Part shown: positions 28,981 through 38,528 of the stretch, in pieces
Position numbering within the stretch: the first letter of the stretch is position 1
How the letters are laid out: the number at the start of each line of letters is the position of its first letter
Assembly (NCBI GenBank): GCA_017466825.1
Contig: JAFTTJ010000020.1
Span: 62,001 to 126,000 of the forward strand
Source of the DNA: Clostridia bacterium
GTDB taxonomy: Bacteria; Bacillota; Clostridia; Christensenellales; Borkfalkiaceae
Reading direction: 5' to 3'
DNA length: 64,000 nt
Program-made: the position numbers and the translations under genes
Notes under the pieces: generated by a model
The model's database searches: none
Seen by the model: only the letters and a program-made list of their open reading frames with translations
Told to the model about the DNA's origin: nothing

Positions 28981-29160
28981 TTGCTACGTTTTAAGTTGGT
29001 AAACAAAACCATACCGTGTGGGGGAGCGACTTACTCCTAATCGTTACCCTTTAAGTCGAAAAATAAAATCATACAGCGTAGGGGAGCGACTTACTCCTAA
29101 TCGTTACCCTTTAAGTCGAAAAATAAAATCATACCGCGTAGGGGAGGGGCTTGCTCCTCC
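28981..29160. repeat. Three tandem 60-bp repeats in the gyrA-pcrA gap
   Basis: The period is exactly 60 bases: 29041-29100 and 29101-29160 agree except for about six positions, and 28981-29040 is a more diverged copy. Each unit holds a GGAG...CTCC stem-loop; in the last copy it becomes GGGGAGGGGCTTGCTCC, the same module found in the 121-bp repeats at 5.2-5.5 kb. No spacers of different sequence separate the units, so this is not CRISPR. The 385-base gap otherwise holds only the terminator and the pcrA promoter. Confidence 0.85.
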
Positions 29161-29233
29161 CTATTATCATGTAAGATGAAAGATAGACCATTTAAAAAAG
29201 TAAATAATTATATTATTTAAGTTATAAAATAAG

Positions 29234-29262
29234 TTGAAAAAAATCTCGTTTAGTGTTACAAT
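29234..29262 (+). promoter_or_regulatory. Sigma-A-type promoter for pcrA-ligA
   Basis: TTGAAA (29234-29239) and TACAAT (29257-29262) with 17-base spacing, 18 bases before the ATG, giving a short leader. Confidence 0.7.
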
Positions 29263-29279
29263 GTTATACGAGGTAGATT

Positions 29280-31631
29280 ATGCTTGATTTTATTCAAACT
29301 TTAAACGAAGACCAAAGGCTTCCCGTTTTTGACACTCAAGGCGCGGTGTTAGTTATCGCAGGCGCAGGTAGCGGAAAAACGAGAGTCTTAACTAGCCGTA
29401 TTGCCCATCTCGTACACGATATGGGCGTTTCGCCGTACAACATTTTAGCCATAACGTTCACCAACAAAGCCGCCAACGAAATGAAGGAAAGGCTTGAAAA
29501 AATGGTAGGCGACGTTGAGCAAATGTGGGTGTGTACTATTCACTCAATGTGCGTAAGAATTCTTCGTAGCGACGCGGATAAGTTGGGCTATAGCACCAAT
29601 TTCTCAATTTATTCTGAAACGGACAAGGAAAAAGTTTTAAAGAGAATTATAACTTCGCTCGGTCTTGAAACGGATAAATATATGAAAAACGTCAAAAATT
29701 TCATATCTAAAATTAAGAACAGAGATATGTCTATCGACGAGTTTACAAAAGAGTGTTTTTACGTAAGGGACTTAAACGATTACGTGCGAATAATTGAAGA
29801 GTACGAGTTGGAACTCCGCCGTTCAAACGCCTTTGACTTTGACGACTTACTCATAAAAACCTACCATCTTTTAGCAGAGCATCCGTCTTCGCTTTTAAAA
29901 TTTTCAAAGCGTTTTGCCTACGTCCACGTAGACGAGTTTCAAGACACCAACTTCGTTCAGTACAATATAGTTAAACTTCTATCTTCTTACCACAACAATC
30001 TTTTCGTAGTTGGCGACGACGACCAGAGCATTTACGGTTGGCGTGGGGCGGAAATAGGCAATATTTTAGATTTCGACAAGGAATTTAAGACTGCAAAGGT
30101 CTATAAACTTCAACGCAACTACCGTTCTACCAAAAACATTTTAAACCTTGCCAACGCCGTTATTGCAAAAAACGAAAACAGAAGAAAGAAAACCCTTTGG
30201 ACGGATAACGACGACGGCGTAAAACCCGAAGTCTATATTGCCAACGAAGAGTCGGAAGAAGCCCAATATACGGCGATTATGATTAAAAATCTAGTCGATA
30301 GGGGGTATAAATATTCTGATTTTGCCGTGCTTATGCGTATAAACGCCCTTACCCGTTCATACGAGCAAGAGTTTATCAAATACGGTATACCGTGCAAGGT
30401 TTACGGCGGTTTTAAATTCTTTGAAAGAAAGGAAATAAAAGATATAACCGCATATTTGAGAATACTTTGCAATCCGCTTGACAACGAAGCCGTTTTAAGA
30501 GTTATCAACGTGCCCAAAAGGGGTATAGGTAACAAGTCTATCGAAGAGATTATTCGCTACGCCGACTCAAACGGTTTTTCGGTTTTCGATAGCGTTTTCG
30601 ACTACGATTTACTCAACTTAAATTCAGGCGCAAAAAATAAAATTGGTGGCTTTAAAGAACTTATACGCCAACTTATTATAGAAAAAGAGAATTTATCACT
30701 CGTCGATTTAGTAGATAAAGTTATCAAAGATTCGGGCTTTATGTCCTGCTTTGACGACGACTCGTCGGAGAGTGAAGATAAAAGGAGAAACGTCGACGAA
30801 TTTAGGAGTTCGGTTGCCGATTTCCAAAGGCTCAACCCCACGGCAACTCTATCCGAATATTTAAACTCAATCACTTTGAGTTCCGATACCGACGACATCA
30901 ACGAGAGCGAGTGCGTAACGCTTGCAACCGTTCACTCGGTAAAGGGACTTGAATTCCCCGCCGTTTTCATTTGCGGTCTTGATATGGATATTTTTCCGCT
31001 CAACAGCGCGATGGACGAGCCCGACGAACTTGAAGAAGAACGCCGTCTTATGTACGTTGCTATCACGAGAGCGAGAGAAAGGCTTTACCTTACGAGATCG
31101 AGAAGTAGATTTTTGTATGGTTCGAGAAAGGAAACTTGCCAATCCGAGTTTTTAGACGATATTTGCCAAGCGCTTGGAATTAGGCGTGAAATCCGTGGTT
31201 ACGGCGGTTTCGGAAACGGTTACGGCGGTGGTTATAACGGTGGCTACGGTAACGGTGGATATGCAAAAGGCGGTTACGGTAGTGGATATAATAGCGGTGG
31301 CGCGCCTTCAAGGCAGGGCGGAGAACGCCGTTCTTCATTTGGCTATTCAGGGTCTGACGATTTTTCTTCGTCGCCGTCTTACGGCTCGCCGAGCAAAGGA
31401 TCGTTTGCAAATTCGTTCAATTCGGCAAGAACGGTTAAAAAGACTCAATCTAACACCGATTCGGGAAAATTCCGTACGGGTATGAAGGTTTTACATAAAA
31501 AATTCGGCGAAGGCACTATCGTCGAAATCAAGCAAAACGGCGACGATACTATCGGCGCAATTGCGTTTAAGGGCGTAGGCATAAAACAACTCGTGTTAAG
31601 GCTTGCCCCGTTGGAGATTATTGATGACTGA
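29280..31631 (+). CDS. pcrA: ATP-dependent DNA helicase PcrA/UvrD with a Gly/Tyr-rich insert
   Basis: PcrA is the essential superfamily 1A 3'-5' helicase of Gram-positives, acting in repair, plasmid replication and removal of RecA. The 783-residue protein has all SF1 motifs: AGAGSGKTRVL, TFTNKAANEM, VDEFQDT, GDDDQSIYGWRGA, QRNYRS, TVHSVKGLE and VAITRARERL. After motif VI, residues about 639-680 are almost only Gly, Tyr, Asn and Ser, followed by a Ser-rich stretch to about 722, then the Tudor-like C-terminal domain (HKKFGEGTIV) that in B. subtilis PcrA binds RNA polymerase. The low-complexity linker is unusual. ligA overlaps its stop. Confidence 0.95.
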   Translation: MLDFIQTLNEDQRLPVFDTQGAVLVIAGAGSGKTRVLTSRIAHLVHDMGVSPYNILAITFTNKAANEMKERLEKMVGDVEQMWVCTIHSMCVRILRSDADKLGYSTNFSIYSETDKEKVLKRIITSLGLETDKYMKNVKNFISKIKNRDMSIDEFTKECFYVRDLNDYVRIIEEYELELRRSNAFDFDDLLIKTYHLLAEHPSSLLKFSKRFAYVHVDEFQDTNFVQYNIVKLLSSYHNNLFVVGDDDQSIYGWRGAEIGNILDFDKEFKTAKVYKLQRNYRSTKNILNLANAVIAKNENRRKKTLWTDNDDGVKPEVYIANEESEEAQYTAIMIKNLVDRGYKYSDFAVLMRINALTRSYEQEFIKYGIPCKVYGGFKFFERKEIKDITAYLRILCNPLDNEAVLRVINVPKRGIGNKSIEEIIRYADSNGFSVFDSVFDYDLLNLNSGAKNKIGGFKELIRQLIIEKENLSLVDLVDKVIKDSGFMSCFDDDSSESEDKRRNVDEFRSSVADFQRLNPTATLSEYLNSITLSSDTDDINESECVTLATVHSVKGLEFPAVFICGLDMDIFPLNSAMDEPDELEEERRLMYVAITRARERLYLTRSRSRFLYGSRKETCQSEFLDDICQALGIRREIRGYGGFGNGYGGGYNGGYGNGGYAKGGYGSGYNSGGAPSRQGGERRSSFGYSGSDDFSSSPSYGSPSKGSFANSFNSARTVKKTQSNTDSGKFRTGMKVLHKKFGEGTIVEIKQNGDDTIGAIAFKGVGIKQLVLRLAPLEIIDD

Positions 31632-33573
31632 TAAATTAAAGGAAATGCGCTCGCTTTGTGACACGCTCAACCGCTACGCTTACGAATATTACGTGCTTGA
31701 CAACCCCACGGTTGAAGATATCGTATACGATAAGTTATACTCTCGGCTCGTCGAACTCGAAGGCGAAACGGGCGAGAGATACGCGGACTCACCAACCCGT
31801 AGGGTTGGCGGTGAGCCTATTTCGGCGTTCAAAAAGCACGAGCATATAAAAAGGCTTTACAGTTTGGATAAATCGGTTACCTTTGATGAACTCGATTCTT
31901 TCCATCAAAAAGTGAGTAAAGTTGGCAGTCCCGAGTATACCGTCGAGTATAAATTCGACGGGCTTACAATTTGTTTAACCTATAAAAACGGCTATTTTGA
32001 AAGGGCTACGACAAGGGGTAACGGCACCGTCGGCGAAGACGTAACCGCTCAGGTTTTGACGATAAAATCTTTCCCCCTTTGCATTGACTATAAAGGCGTG
32101 GTCGAAGTTCAAGGCGAAGCGGTAATACGCCTTTCGGTTTTAGAAGAATATAACAAAACTGCCGAAGAGCAACTCAAAAACGCCCGTAACGCCGTCGCAG
32201 GGGCGATACGAAATCTCGATCCAAAAATCACCGAAAAGAGAAAGCCCGAAATACTTTTTTACAACGTAAACTATATAGAAGACGACTCGCTCGGCTCACA
32301 ACTTGAAATCTTTGAATTTTTGAGAAAAAACGGATTTAAAGTGTTCGACTTTTTAAAGGTTTGCAAAACCATTGACGAGGTAAAGAGCGCGATCGACGAA
32401 ATAGACCTTTCGAGAAAGACTCTCGACGTTTTAACCGACGGCGCGGTCATAAAGGTAAACGACGTAAAAACGAGAGAAGTTTTAGGCGCAACAGACAAAT
32501 TTCCAAGGTGGGCAATGGCGTATAAATTTGAAGCCGAAGAAGCCCTTACCGAAGTTAAAGACGTAATTTGGCAGGTTGGCAGAACTGGCAAACTCACACC
32601 GCTCGGCATAGTAAAGCCCGTCGAACTCGGTGGAGCAACGGTCAGAAAAGCAACCTTAAACAACTACGGCGACGTACAGCGCAAAAACGTAAAAATAGGC
32701 AGTTTAGTAGTCATCCGCCGCAGCAACGAAGTTATTCCCGAAATTTTAGGCGCGTCGGACGGTGGCAAGCAGGGCAAGGAAGTCCAAAAACCCACCGTTT
32801 GCCCCGCATGCGGTAGCCCTTTGGAAGAAGAAGGCGCAAATATCTTTTGCCGTAACGAAAATTGCAAGCCGAGAATTATCGCAAAACTTGCCAATTTCGC
32901 CCAAAAAGACGGTATGAATATCGAGGGTTTTTCTGAAAAGACTGCAAGTCAACTTATTGACGAGTTAGGCGTAAAAAACTTTTCCGACTTATACCGATTA
33001 ACTAGCGAAGACCTTTTCAAACTCGAAGGATTTAAGGATAAAAAAGTAGAAAACACGCTCACCGCTATTGAAAACAGCAAGAGCGTTCCGCTTTGGAGTT
33101 TTATCTTTGCGCTCGGCATTGAAGGCGTCGGCAAAAAGACCGCAAAGGATATTGCAAATGAATTCGGCGGTATCGACGAGTTTTCCAAGGCGACTAAAGA
33201 AAGGCTTTTGCAAATCCCCGAAGTGGGCGAAATAATCGCAAGCGATATAGTAGATTATTTTGCAAATCCTACGAATTTAGCCGAAATCAACACTCTTTTG
33301 AGCCTAGGTGTAACCCCAAAAATCGAGAAAAAATCTCAAAGCGGAGTTTTCGCAAATGAAAAAGTCGTTTTGACGGGCTCGCTTTCCGACTTTACGAGAA
33401 GTCAGGCTTCAAAGTTAATCGAAGAGCGCGGTGGCGAAATTATGAGTTCGGTCAGCAAGGCGACAACGCTCGTTTTGGCGGGCGAGTCGGCAGGCAGTAA
33501 ACTCGACAAAGCCAAAAAACTCGGCGTAAAAATTATTGATGAAGACGAGTTTAAAAGACTTATTTCTATTTAA
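31624..33573 (+). CDS. ligA: NAD-dependent DNA ligase
   Basis: LigA seals nicks in DNA using NAD+. The 649-residue protein has the adenylation lysine in EYKFDG (about Lys 109), the RGNG motif, an OB domain, the Cys4 zinc finger CPAC...C...C (about residues 393-415), helix-hairpin-helix repeats and a C-terminal BRCT domain. I start it at ATG 31624, eight bases inside pcrA and seven bases after TTGGAG, rather than at the ATG 31603. The pcrA-ligA pair is a conserved Firmicutes arrangement; gatCAB, often next, is absent. Confidence 0.96.
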   Translation: MTDKLKEMRSLCDTLNRYAYEYYVLDNPTVEDIVYDKLYSRLVELEGETGERYADSPTRRVGGEPISAFKKHEHIKRLYSLDKSVTFDELDSFHQKVSKVGSPEYTVEYKFDGLTICLTYKNGYFERATTRGNGTVGEDVTAQVLTIKSFPLCIDYKGVVEVQGEAVIRLSVLEEYNKTAEEQLKNARNAVAGAIRNLDPKITEKRKPEILFYNVNYIEDDSLGSQLEIFEFLRKNGFKVFDFLKVCKTIDEVKSAIDEIDLSRKTLDVLTDGAVIKVNDVKTREVLGATDKFPRWAMAYKFEAEEALTEVKDVIWQVGRTGKLTPLGIVKPVELGGATVRKATLNNYGDVQRKNVKIGSLVVIRRSNEVIPEILGASDGGKQGKEVQKPTVCPACGSPLEEEGANIFCRNENCKPRIIAKLANFAQKDGMNIEGFSEKTASQLIDELGVKNFSDLYRLTSEDLFKLEGFKDKKVENTLTAIENSKSVPLWSFIFALGIEGVGKKTAKDIANEFGGIDEFSKATKERLLQIPEVGEIIASDIVDYFANPTNLAEINTLLSLGVTPKIEKKSQSGVFANEKVVLTGSLSDFTRSQASKLIEERGGEIMSSVSKATTLVLAGESAGSKLDKAKKLGVKIIDEDEFKRLISI

Positions 33574-33588
33574 AATGCCTATATATAC

Positions 33589-33617
33589 TTGATATTTTTA
33601 AAAAAGTATGTTAAAAT
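33589..33617 (+). promoter_or_regulatory. Sigma-A-type promoter for yicC-rpoZ
   Basis: TTGATA (33589-33594) and TAAAAT (33612-33617) with 17-base spacing, 30 bases before the yicC ATG. Confidence 0.65.
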
Positions 33618-33647
33618 AACAAAGTTAAAAGTAGGAGAAAAGCCAAT

Positions 33648-34526
33648 ATGCAAAGTATGACGGGCTACGGCAAAGCGGAATATTCCCAAAACGGAATAAC
33701 CCTTACCGTTGAAATAAAAACTGTAAACAATAGGTTTTTGGATATAATTCCCAAGTATCCTAGAGCCTTCGTTTCCTTGGACGACCTTATTCGTAAGACC
33801 GTTCAGCGCAAAATCAAAAGGGGCAGGGTAGAACTTTTCGTTACCTACCAAAACGTAAACGAATCGGGCAAGACTTTAGTCGTTGACAAGTCGCTTGCCG
33901 ACCAGTACGTAAAACTCGCTCAAGATTTTGCAAGCGACTATTCTCTTCCAAACGATTTTTCGGTTACCTTTTTAATGCGCAGTCCGGACGTCGTAACCGA
34001 GCAAATGGCGGTATCTGACGACGACGATTTTTTAACCGAAGTTTTAGAACAAACCCTTGTCGGTGCGCTCGATAAATTGATTGAAATGCGCGCAGTCGAA
34101 GGTGACAAACTTGAAAAAGACTTACTTTCAAGGGCTTGCACGGTTGAACAACTCGTAGGCGAAATCGAAAGGAGAGCGCCGTCTATAAAAGACGAATATC
34201 AAACCCGCCTGAAAGCCAAAATGGAAGAGATTTTAGGGGACGTTAAGTTCGACGAAACAAGGCTTTTGCAAGAAGTTGCAATCTTTGCCGACAAGTCCAA
34301 CATTGACGAAGAGATAACCCGTCTAAAAAGCCACGTCGCTCAACTTCGCGATATCTGCAATAAAGGGGTTGACGTCGGTAAAAAACTCGACTTTTTAATG
34401 CAGGAATTCAACCGTGAAACCAATACCGTTTGTTCAAAGTCAAACGACCTTGAAATTACGAGATTGGGGCTTGCGCTTAAAAACGAAATCGAAAAGATGC
34501 GCGAGCAAGTGCAAAATATCGAATAA
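33648..34526 (+). CDS. yicC: YicC family endoribonuclease
   Basis: The YicC/YloC family has been shown to have endoribonuclease activity on RNA in E. coli and B. subtilis. This 292-residue protein begins MQSMTGYGKAE, the diagnostic N-terminus, and ends with NTVCSKSND and the C-terminal ALKNEIEKMREQVQNIE helix, so it is full length. It precedes rpoZ as usual, but gmk (guanylate kinase) and remA, which normally sit between, are not here. The start is preceded by AGGAG. Confidence 0.95.
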   Translation: MQSMTGYGKAEYSQNGITLTVEIKTVNNRFLDIIPKYPRAFVSLDDLIRKTVQRKIKRGRVELFVTYQNVNESGKTLVVDKSLADQYVKLAQDFASDYSLPNDFSVTFLMRSPDVVTEQMAVSDDDDFLTEVLEQTLVGALDKLIEMRAVEGDKLEKDLLSRACTVEQLVGEIERRAPSIKDEYQTRLKAKMEEILGDVKFDETRLLQEVAIFADKSNIDEEITRLKSHVAQLRDICNKGVDVGKKLDFLMQEFNRETNTVCSKSNDLEITRLGLALKNEIEKMREQVQNIE

Positions 34527-34578
34527 AATATACGGCTAAGTTTTGCCGTTTTCAAATAAAGTAAAAGGAGATCAAATC

Positions 34579-34782
34579 ATGATAAATAATCCACCTATCG
34601 ACGAACTTGCTGAAAAAGTAGGCTCAAAATACGCTCTTTGCGTAGTAGCGTCAAAAAGAGCAAGACAGTTAATCGACCACGCTCAAAACCAAGGTCTTAC
34701 CGACCTTCCTAACAAAAACAAACCCTTATCTGAAGCGGCCCAAGAGATAAAGGACGGTAAGGTTACGATAGCAAAGTTCTAA
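34579..34782 (+). CDS. rpoZ: RNA polymerase omega subunit
   Basis: Omega binds beta' and aids RNA polymerase assembly. The 67-residue protein carries the signature PPIDELAEKVGSKYALCV...KRARQL near the N-terminus. I chose ATG 34579 because AAGGAG lies eight bases before it and the family motif begins at once; an upstream in-frame start at 34543 adds residues unlike the family. A clear terminator follows. Confidence 0.93.
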   Translation: MINNPPIDELAEKVGSKYALCVVASKRARQLIDHAQNQGLTDLPNKNKPLSEAAQEIKDGKVTIAKF

Positions 34783-34828
34783 TATTTTGCCGAAGCGCGT
34801 CATAGCGCAAAAACTCATTTCAAAGCAA

Positions 34829-34862
34829 AAAAAGCATAACTTTAATAGTTATGCTTTTTTAA
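34829..34862 (+). terminator. Intrinsic terminator after rpoZ
   Basis: AAAGCATAACT pairs with AGTTATGCTTT around a short loop, followed by a T-run (34829-34862). Confidence 0.8.
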
Positions 34863-34923
34863 TCAAACGGTTTTAGGTTACGAGAGCCTACAAAAACTCG
34901 AATTTTACCAAAGGAGAAGTATT

Positions 34924-37122
34924 ATGATTGCCGAAGTAATAGTCGACGTAGCGCACGGCGAAGTCGATAGGGTTTTCGATTATAAAATAGAGCAAGACCG
35001 CTACGCGCTCGGCAGTCGTGTCGAAGTTCCTTTCGGTAGGCAAACTCTCGAAGGTTTTATTATCGGCTTAAAGCCTAAGTCCGACCTTTCCGAGAGCAAG
35101 ATAAAAGAAGTCATCCGTTGTCTTGACGAATTTCCCGTTCTTTCAACCGAATGTTTAGCCTTAGCAAGGTTTGTAAAAGAGCGTTATCACGTGCCTTTTG
35201 CGCTTGCCCTTCGCCAATTCATCCCCGCCGAACTTCGCGGTGGCAGGGTAAAGAAAAAGATAATTTCCTTTGCAAGTCTATCTAGCGAATTTACCCCCGT
35301 TGAAATGGTCGCAAGTCTTCGCAAAGGCTCTACCGCCCAAGCAAACGCCATAGGCTATCTTAAAGAAGAAGGCAAAGTTCTTCTTTCCGTACTCAACGAA
35401 AAATTCGGCAATTCAGCTATAAAATCGCTTAAAGAAAAAGGTTTCGTTATAATTAGTCAAGAAAAAGCCGACCGCATGCCCTATAAAGAGTTGGACGCCT
35501 TTTCCAAGGACGTAACCCTATCTTTAGAGCAAGAAGACGCAATAAAGAGGGTTGAAAACACTCAAAAAGCGGTAACGCTAATTCACGGCGTAACGGGTAG
35601 CGGTAAGACGGAAGTTTATTTAAGGCTTATAAATTCCACTTTGAAAAGTGGAAAAACGGCTATAATGTTAGTGCCGGAAATTGCGCTTACCCCACAAATG
35701 CTCGGTCAACTTAGAGCAAGGTTTGGGGATAGCGTTTCAATTTTGCACAGCGGATTATCCGCAGGCGAGCGCTACGACGAGTGGTTAAGGCTCAAAACGG
35801 GCGAAGCCAAAATTGCAATCGGCGCAAGGAGCGCAATCTTCGCTCCGCTTGAAAATTTAGGAATAATCATTATCGACGAAGAGCACGACGGTAGTTACGA
35901 AGCCGAAACCGCTCCCAGATATAAAACGGTAGAAGTCGCCCTAAAAAGAGCCCAACTTTCGGGCTCGAAAATAGTTTTAGGTAGCGCAACGCCGTCAATA
36001 GAGAGTTACGATAAAGCCCTTTCTGGGGAATACAATCTCGCAAAAATGACCACCCGTATAAACGGCAAGGACTTGCCTGAATTTATCGTGTCGGATATGC
36101 GCGCCGAACTTCGTCGCGGAAACGAGAGTATTTTTTCTTCGGATTTAAAGGAAGAACTTTTAAAGTGCGTCGAGCAGGATAATCAAGCGATTATCTTCTT
36201 CAACCGCAGGGGTTATTCAAGACAGGTTATTTGCCGTGACTGCGGTTACGTGGCGCGGTGCGAAAACTGCGACGTTACTTTAAACTACCATAGAGATAAC
36301 GGCGTGCTAAAATGCCATTATTGCGGTAGCGCGTATAAAATGCTTTCGGCTTGCCCCGAGTGTGGCTCGGTAAATTTAAGTTATAGTGGCGCGGGCACGC
36401 AAAAAATCGTTGCCGAACTTAAAAAACTCTTTCCAAACGAAAGCGTTTTGCGTATGGATAACGACACGACGAGCAATAAGGAAGGGCATTTTAAAATTCT
36501 AAAAGAATTTTCGCAAAAAAAGGCTAGGTTTTTAGTCGGTACGCAAATGGTTGCCAAAGGGCACGATTTCCCGTCGGTAACTCTCGTAGGCATACTCGAC
36601 GCCGATATGAGTTTGTATTTTTCCGATTATCGAAGTTCGGAAAGAACCTTTCAACTTCTAACCCAAGTTGCGGGCAGAAGCGGTAGGGCAAACAAAAAAG
36701 GCAAAGTCGTTTTGCAGACCTACAATCCCGACAATTTAATCTTGCGCCAAGCGATTTCTTACGATTACGACGGATTTTTCAAAAACGAAAAGGGCATAAG
36801 GCAGGCAACGGGCTTTCCGCCGTACGCTTTAATCGTAAGGGTAATGATTGAGTCGGAAGACGACGGCGAAGCAATGTCCACCTTAAAATCGGTGTACGAA
36901 GAAATTAAAAAAATTCAGCAAAAACGCCCCGACGCCTTCTTGTTTTTCAATAAAATGAAGTGCCCCGTAAAGCGAATAAAAAACAAATTCCGCTACCAAG
37001 CGCTAATGCGACTTTGTGGCGATTATCAAAGCATAAAAGACGAAATTTACGAAAAGAGTTTGAGTTTTAAAACTCAAAAAACTCTCGTATACGTCGAAGA
37101 AAACCCAAGTAATTTATATTAA
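34924..37122 (+). CDS. priA: Primosomal protein N' (replication restart helicase PriA)
   Basis: PriA recognises stalled forks and reloads the replicative helicase. The 732-residue protein has the 3'-DNA-binding N-domain (VIVDVAHGEVDRVFDY), a Walker A GVTGSGKTE (about residue 222), the DEEHDGSYE box, two zinc sites with four CxxC pairs (about 439-480) and a C-terminal helicase domain with TQMVAKGHDF and QVAGRSGR. coaBC, which precedes priA in many Firmicutes, is absent. It heads the run priA-def-fmt-rsmB-rlmN-rsgA-rpe. AAGGAG lies 10 bases before the ATG. Confidence 0.96.
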   Translation: MIAEVIVDVAHGEVDRVFDYKIEQDRYALGSRVEVPFGRQTLEGFIIGLKPKSDLSESKIKEVIRCLDEFPVLSTECLALARFVKERYHVPFALALRQFIPAELRGGRVKKKIISFASLSSEFTPVEMVASLRKGSTAQANAIGYLKEEGKVLLSVLNEKFGNSAIKSLKEKGFVIISQEKADRMPYKELDAFSKDVTLSLEQEDAIKRVENTQKAVTLIHGVTGSGKTEVYLRLINSTLKSGKTAIMLVPEIALTPQMLGQLRARFGDSVSILHSGLSAGERYDEWLRLKTGEAKIAIGARSAIFAPLENLGIIIIDEEHDGSYEAETAPRYKTVEVALKRAQLSGSKIVLGSATPSIESYDKALSGEYNLAKMTTRINGKDLPEFIVSDMRAELRRGNESIFSSDLKEELLKCVEQDNQAIIFFNRRGYSRQVICRDCGYVARCENCDVTLNYHRDNGVLKCHYCGSAYKMLSACPECGSVNLSYSGAGTQKIVAELKKLFPNESVLRMDNDTTSNKEGHFKILKEFSQKKARFLVGTQMVAKGHDFPSVTLVGILDADMSLYFSDYRSSERTFQLLTQVAGRSGRANKKGKVVLQTYNPDNLILRQAISYDYDGFFKNEKGIRQATGFPPYALIVRVMIESEDDGEAMSTLKSVYEEIKKIQQKRPDAFLFFNKMKCPVKRIKNKFRYQALMRLCGDYQSIKDEIYEKSLSFKTQKTLVYVEENPSNLY

Positions 37123-37150
37123 ACTAAAATAAACGACTAAGAGAAGAATC

Positions 37151-37606
37151 ATGGCAATATTACCAATTTTACAAACAGGAAACGAAATATTAAGGCAAAA
37201 GTGCCAACCCGTAACTAAATTCGACGCCGACCTTTGCAATCTTTTAAACGATATGAAAGACACTTTAAACGACGCGCAAGGCGCAGGTCTTGCCGCCCCC
37301 CAAGTAGGCGTTACCAAGCGCATTTTCATAATCGCCACCGAAGATGGCGTAGTTGAGTTTATCAATCCCGTTATATTAGGCACTTCGGGCAGTCAGTACG
37401 GCGTTGAAGGTTGCCTTTCAGTAAAGGGTTTTTGGGGTGACGTAAAACGCCCACGCAAGGTTACCATAGAAGCCTACGACAGATACGGAAGAAAATTTAA
37501 ATACGTCGGCAAGGACTTTTTAGCCAAGGCTTTAAGCCACGAGTACGACCATTTAGACGGTATTTTGTATACCGATAAAGCCAACGATTTAAGGGAAGAA
37601 GTATAA
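37151..37606 (+). CDS. def: Peptide deformylase
   Basis: Def removes the N-formyl group from nascent proteins. The 151-residue protein has the three active-site motifs GAGLAAPQVG, EGCLSV and HEYDHLDG (about residues 130-137), the last giving two metal His and the catalytic Glu. It is a type 1 enzyme by length. It lies 28 bases after priA and directly before fmt, the universal def-fmt pairing. Confidence 0.96.
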   Translation: MAILPILQTGNEILRQKCQPVTKFDADLCNLLNDMKDTLNDAQGAGLAAPQVGVTKRIFIIATEDGVVEFINPVILGTSGSQYGVEGCLSVKGFWGDVKRPRKVTIEAYDRYGRKFKYVGKDFLAKALSHEYDHLDGILYTDKANDLREEV

Positions 37607-38527
37607 ATGAAAGTAATCTATTTAGGCACTCCCGAATTTGCGGTTGCGCCCCTTAAAGCAATAATAAATAGCCACCACCAAGTAGTCGGCGTGGTTACTC
37701 AACCCGACCGCCCCGTGGGTAGAAAAGGGGTTATCACACCGCCCCCCGTAAAGGTGGTCGCCACCCAAAGCGACATACCCGTTTTTCAGTATGAAAAAAT
37801 TAGAGCGCAGGGGGTAGAAGACTTAAAATCACTCGGCGCGGATATTATGATCACTTGTGCATACGGGCAAATTTTATCTCGTGAAATCATTGATATTTGC
37901 AAGTTTGGCATAATCAATATTCACGGCTCGTTACTTCCAAAATACCGTGGCGCAGCGCCTATTCAATACGCGGTAATAAACGGTGAAGAAAAGACGGGTA
38001 TTACGATTATGCAAACCGAAGAAGGGCTTGATAGCGGTGATATTTTAGCCGTTTTTGAAACGTCTATCGGCGAAACTGAAACGGCGGCGGACCTTTTTGA
38101 AAGGCTTTCCGTTTTAGGCGCGGATAATATCGTTTCCGTTCTCGACAAAATCGAATTAGGTTGCGTATCCCCTACAAAGCAAGATCATAGCCAAGCGACT
38201 ATGGTAAAAACCATTAAAAAAGAAGACGCGTTAATCGATTTTTCCAAATCGGCAACAGAGATAAAAAATCTCATAAACGGCATGAATCCGTGGCCGGTTG
38301 CCTTCACCTTTAAAAACGGCAAAAAAATCAAGTTTTACAGGGCGAGAGTAGCGCAGGGCGAAGGAAAAAAGGGCGAAGTTATCCTTGCCGATAAAAAACT
38401 AATCATTGCGTGTGGCGACGGCGCGGTCGAGATTTTATCCCTTCAAGAAGAAGGCGGAAAAGTCATGGACGCAATCGCTTACTTAAACGGCAGAAAGTTA
38501 AAAGTCGGCGATATTTTGGGAGAATAA
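37607..38527 (+). CDS. fmt: Methionyl-tRNA formyltransferase
   Basis: Fmt formylates initiator Met-tRNA with 10-formyl-tetrahydrofolate. The 306-residue protein has the formyl-transferase core with HGSLLPKYRGAAPI and TEEGLDSGDI, the catalytic Asn/His/Asp region, and the C-terminal OB-like domain. Its ATG follows the def stop without a gap, so the two are translationally linked. Confidence 0.96.
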   Translation: MKVIYLGTPEFAVAPLKAIINSHHQVVGVVTQPDRPVGRKGVITPPPVKVVATQSDIPVFQYEKIRAQGVEDLKSLGADIMITCAYGQILSREIIDICKFGIINIHGSLLPKYRGAAPIQYAVINGEEKTGITIMQTEEGLDSGDILAVFETSIGETETAADLFERLSVLGADNIVSVLDKIELGCVSPTKQDHSQATMVKTIKKEDALIDFSKSATEIKNLINGMNPWPVAFTFKNGKKIKFYRARVAQGEGKKGEVILADKKLIIACGDGAVEILSLQEEGGKVMDAIAYLNGRKLKVGDILGE

Positions 38528-38528
38528 T

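Noticed and set aside
28981..29160. Possible CRISPR array (evenly spaced repeats)
   Set aside because: The whole 60-base period is repeated with no unique spacers, and there are no cas genes nearby.
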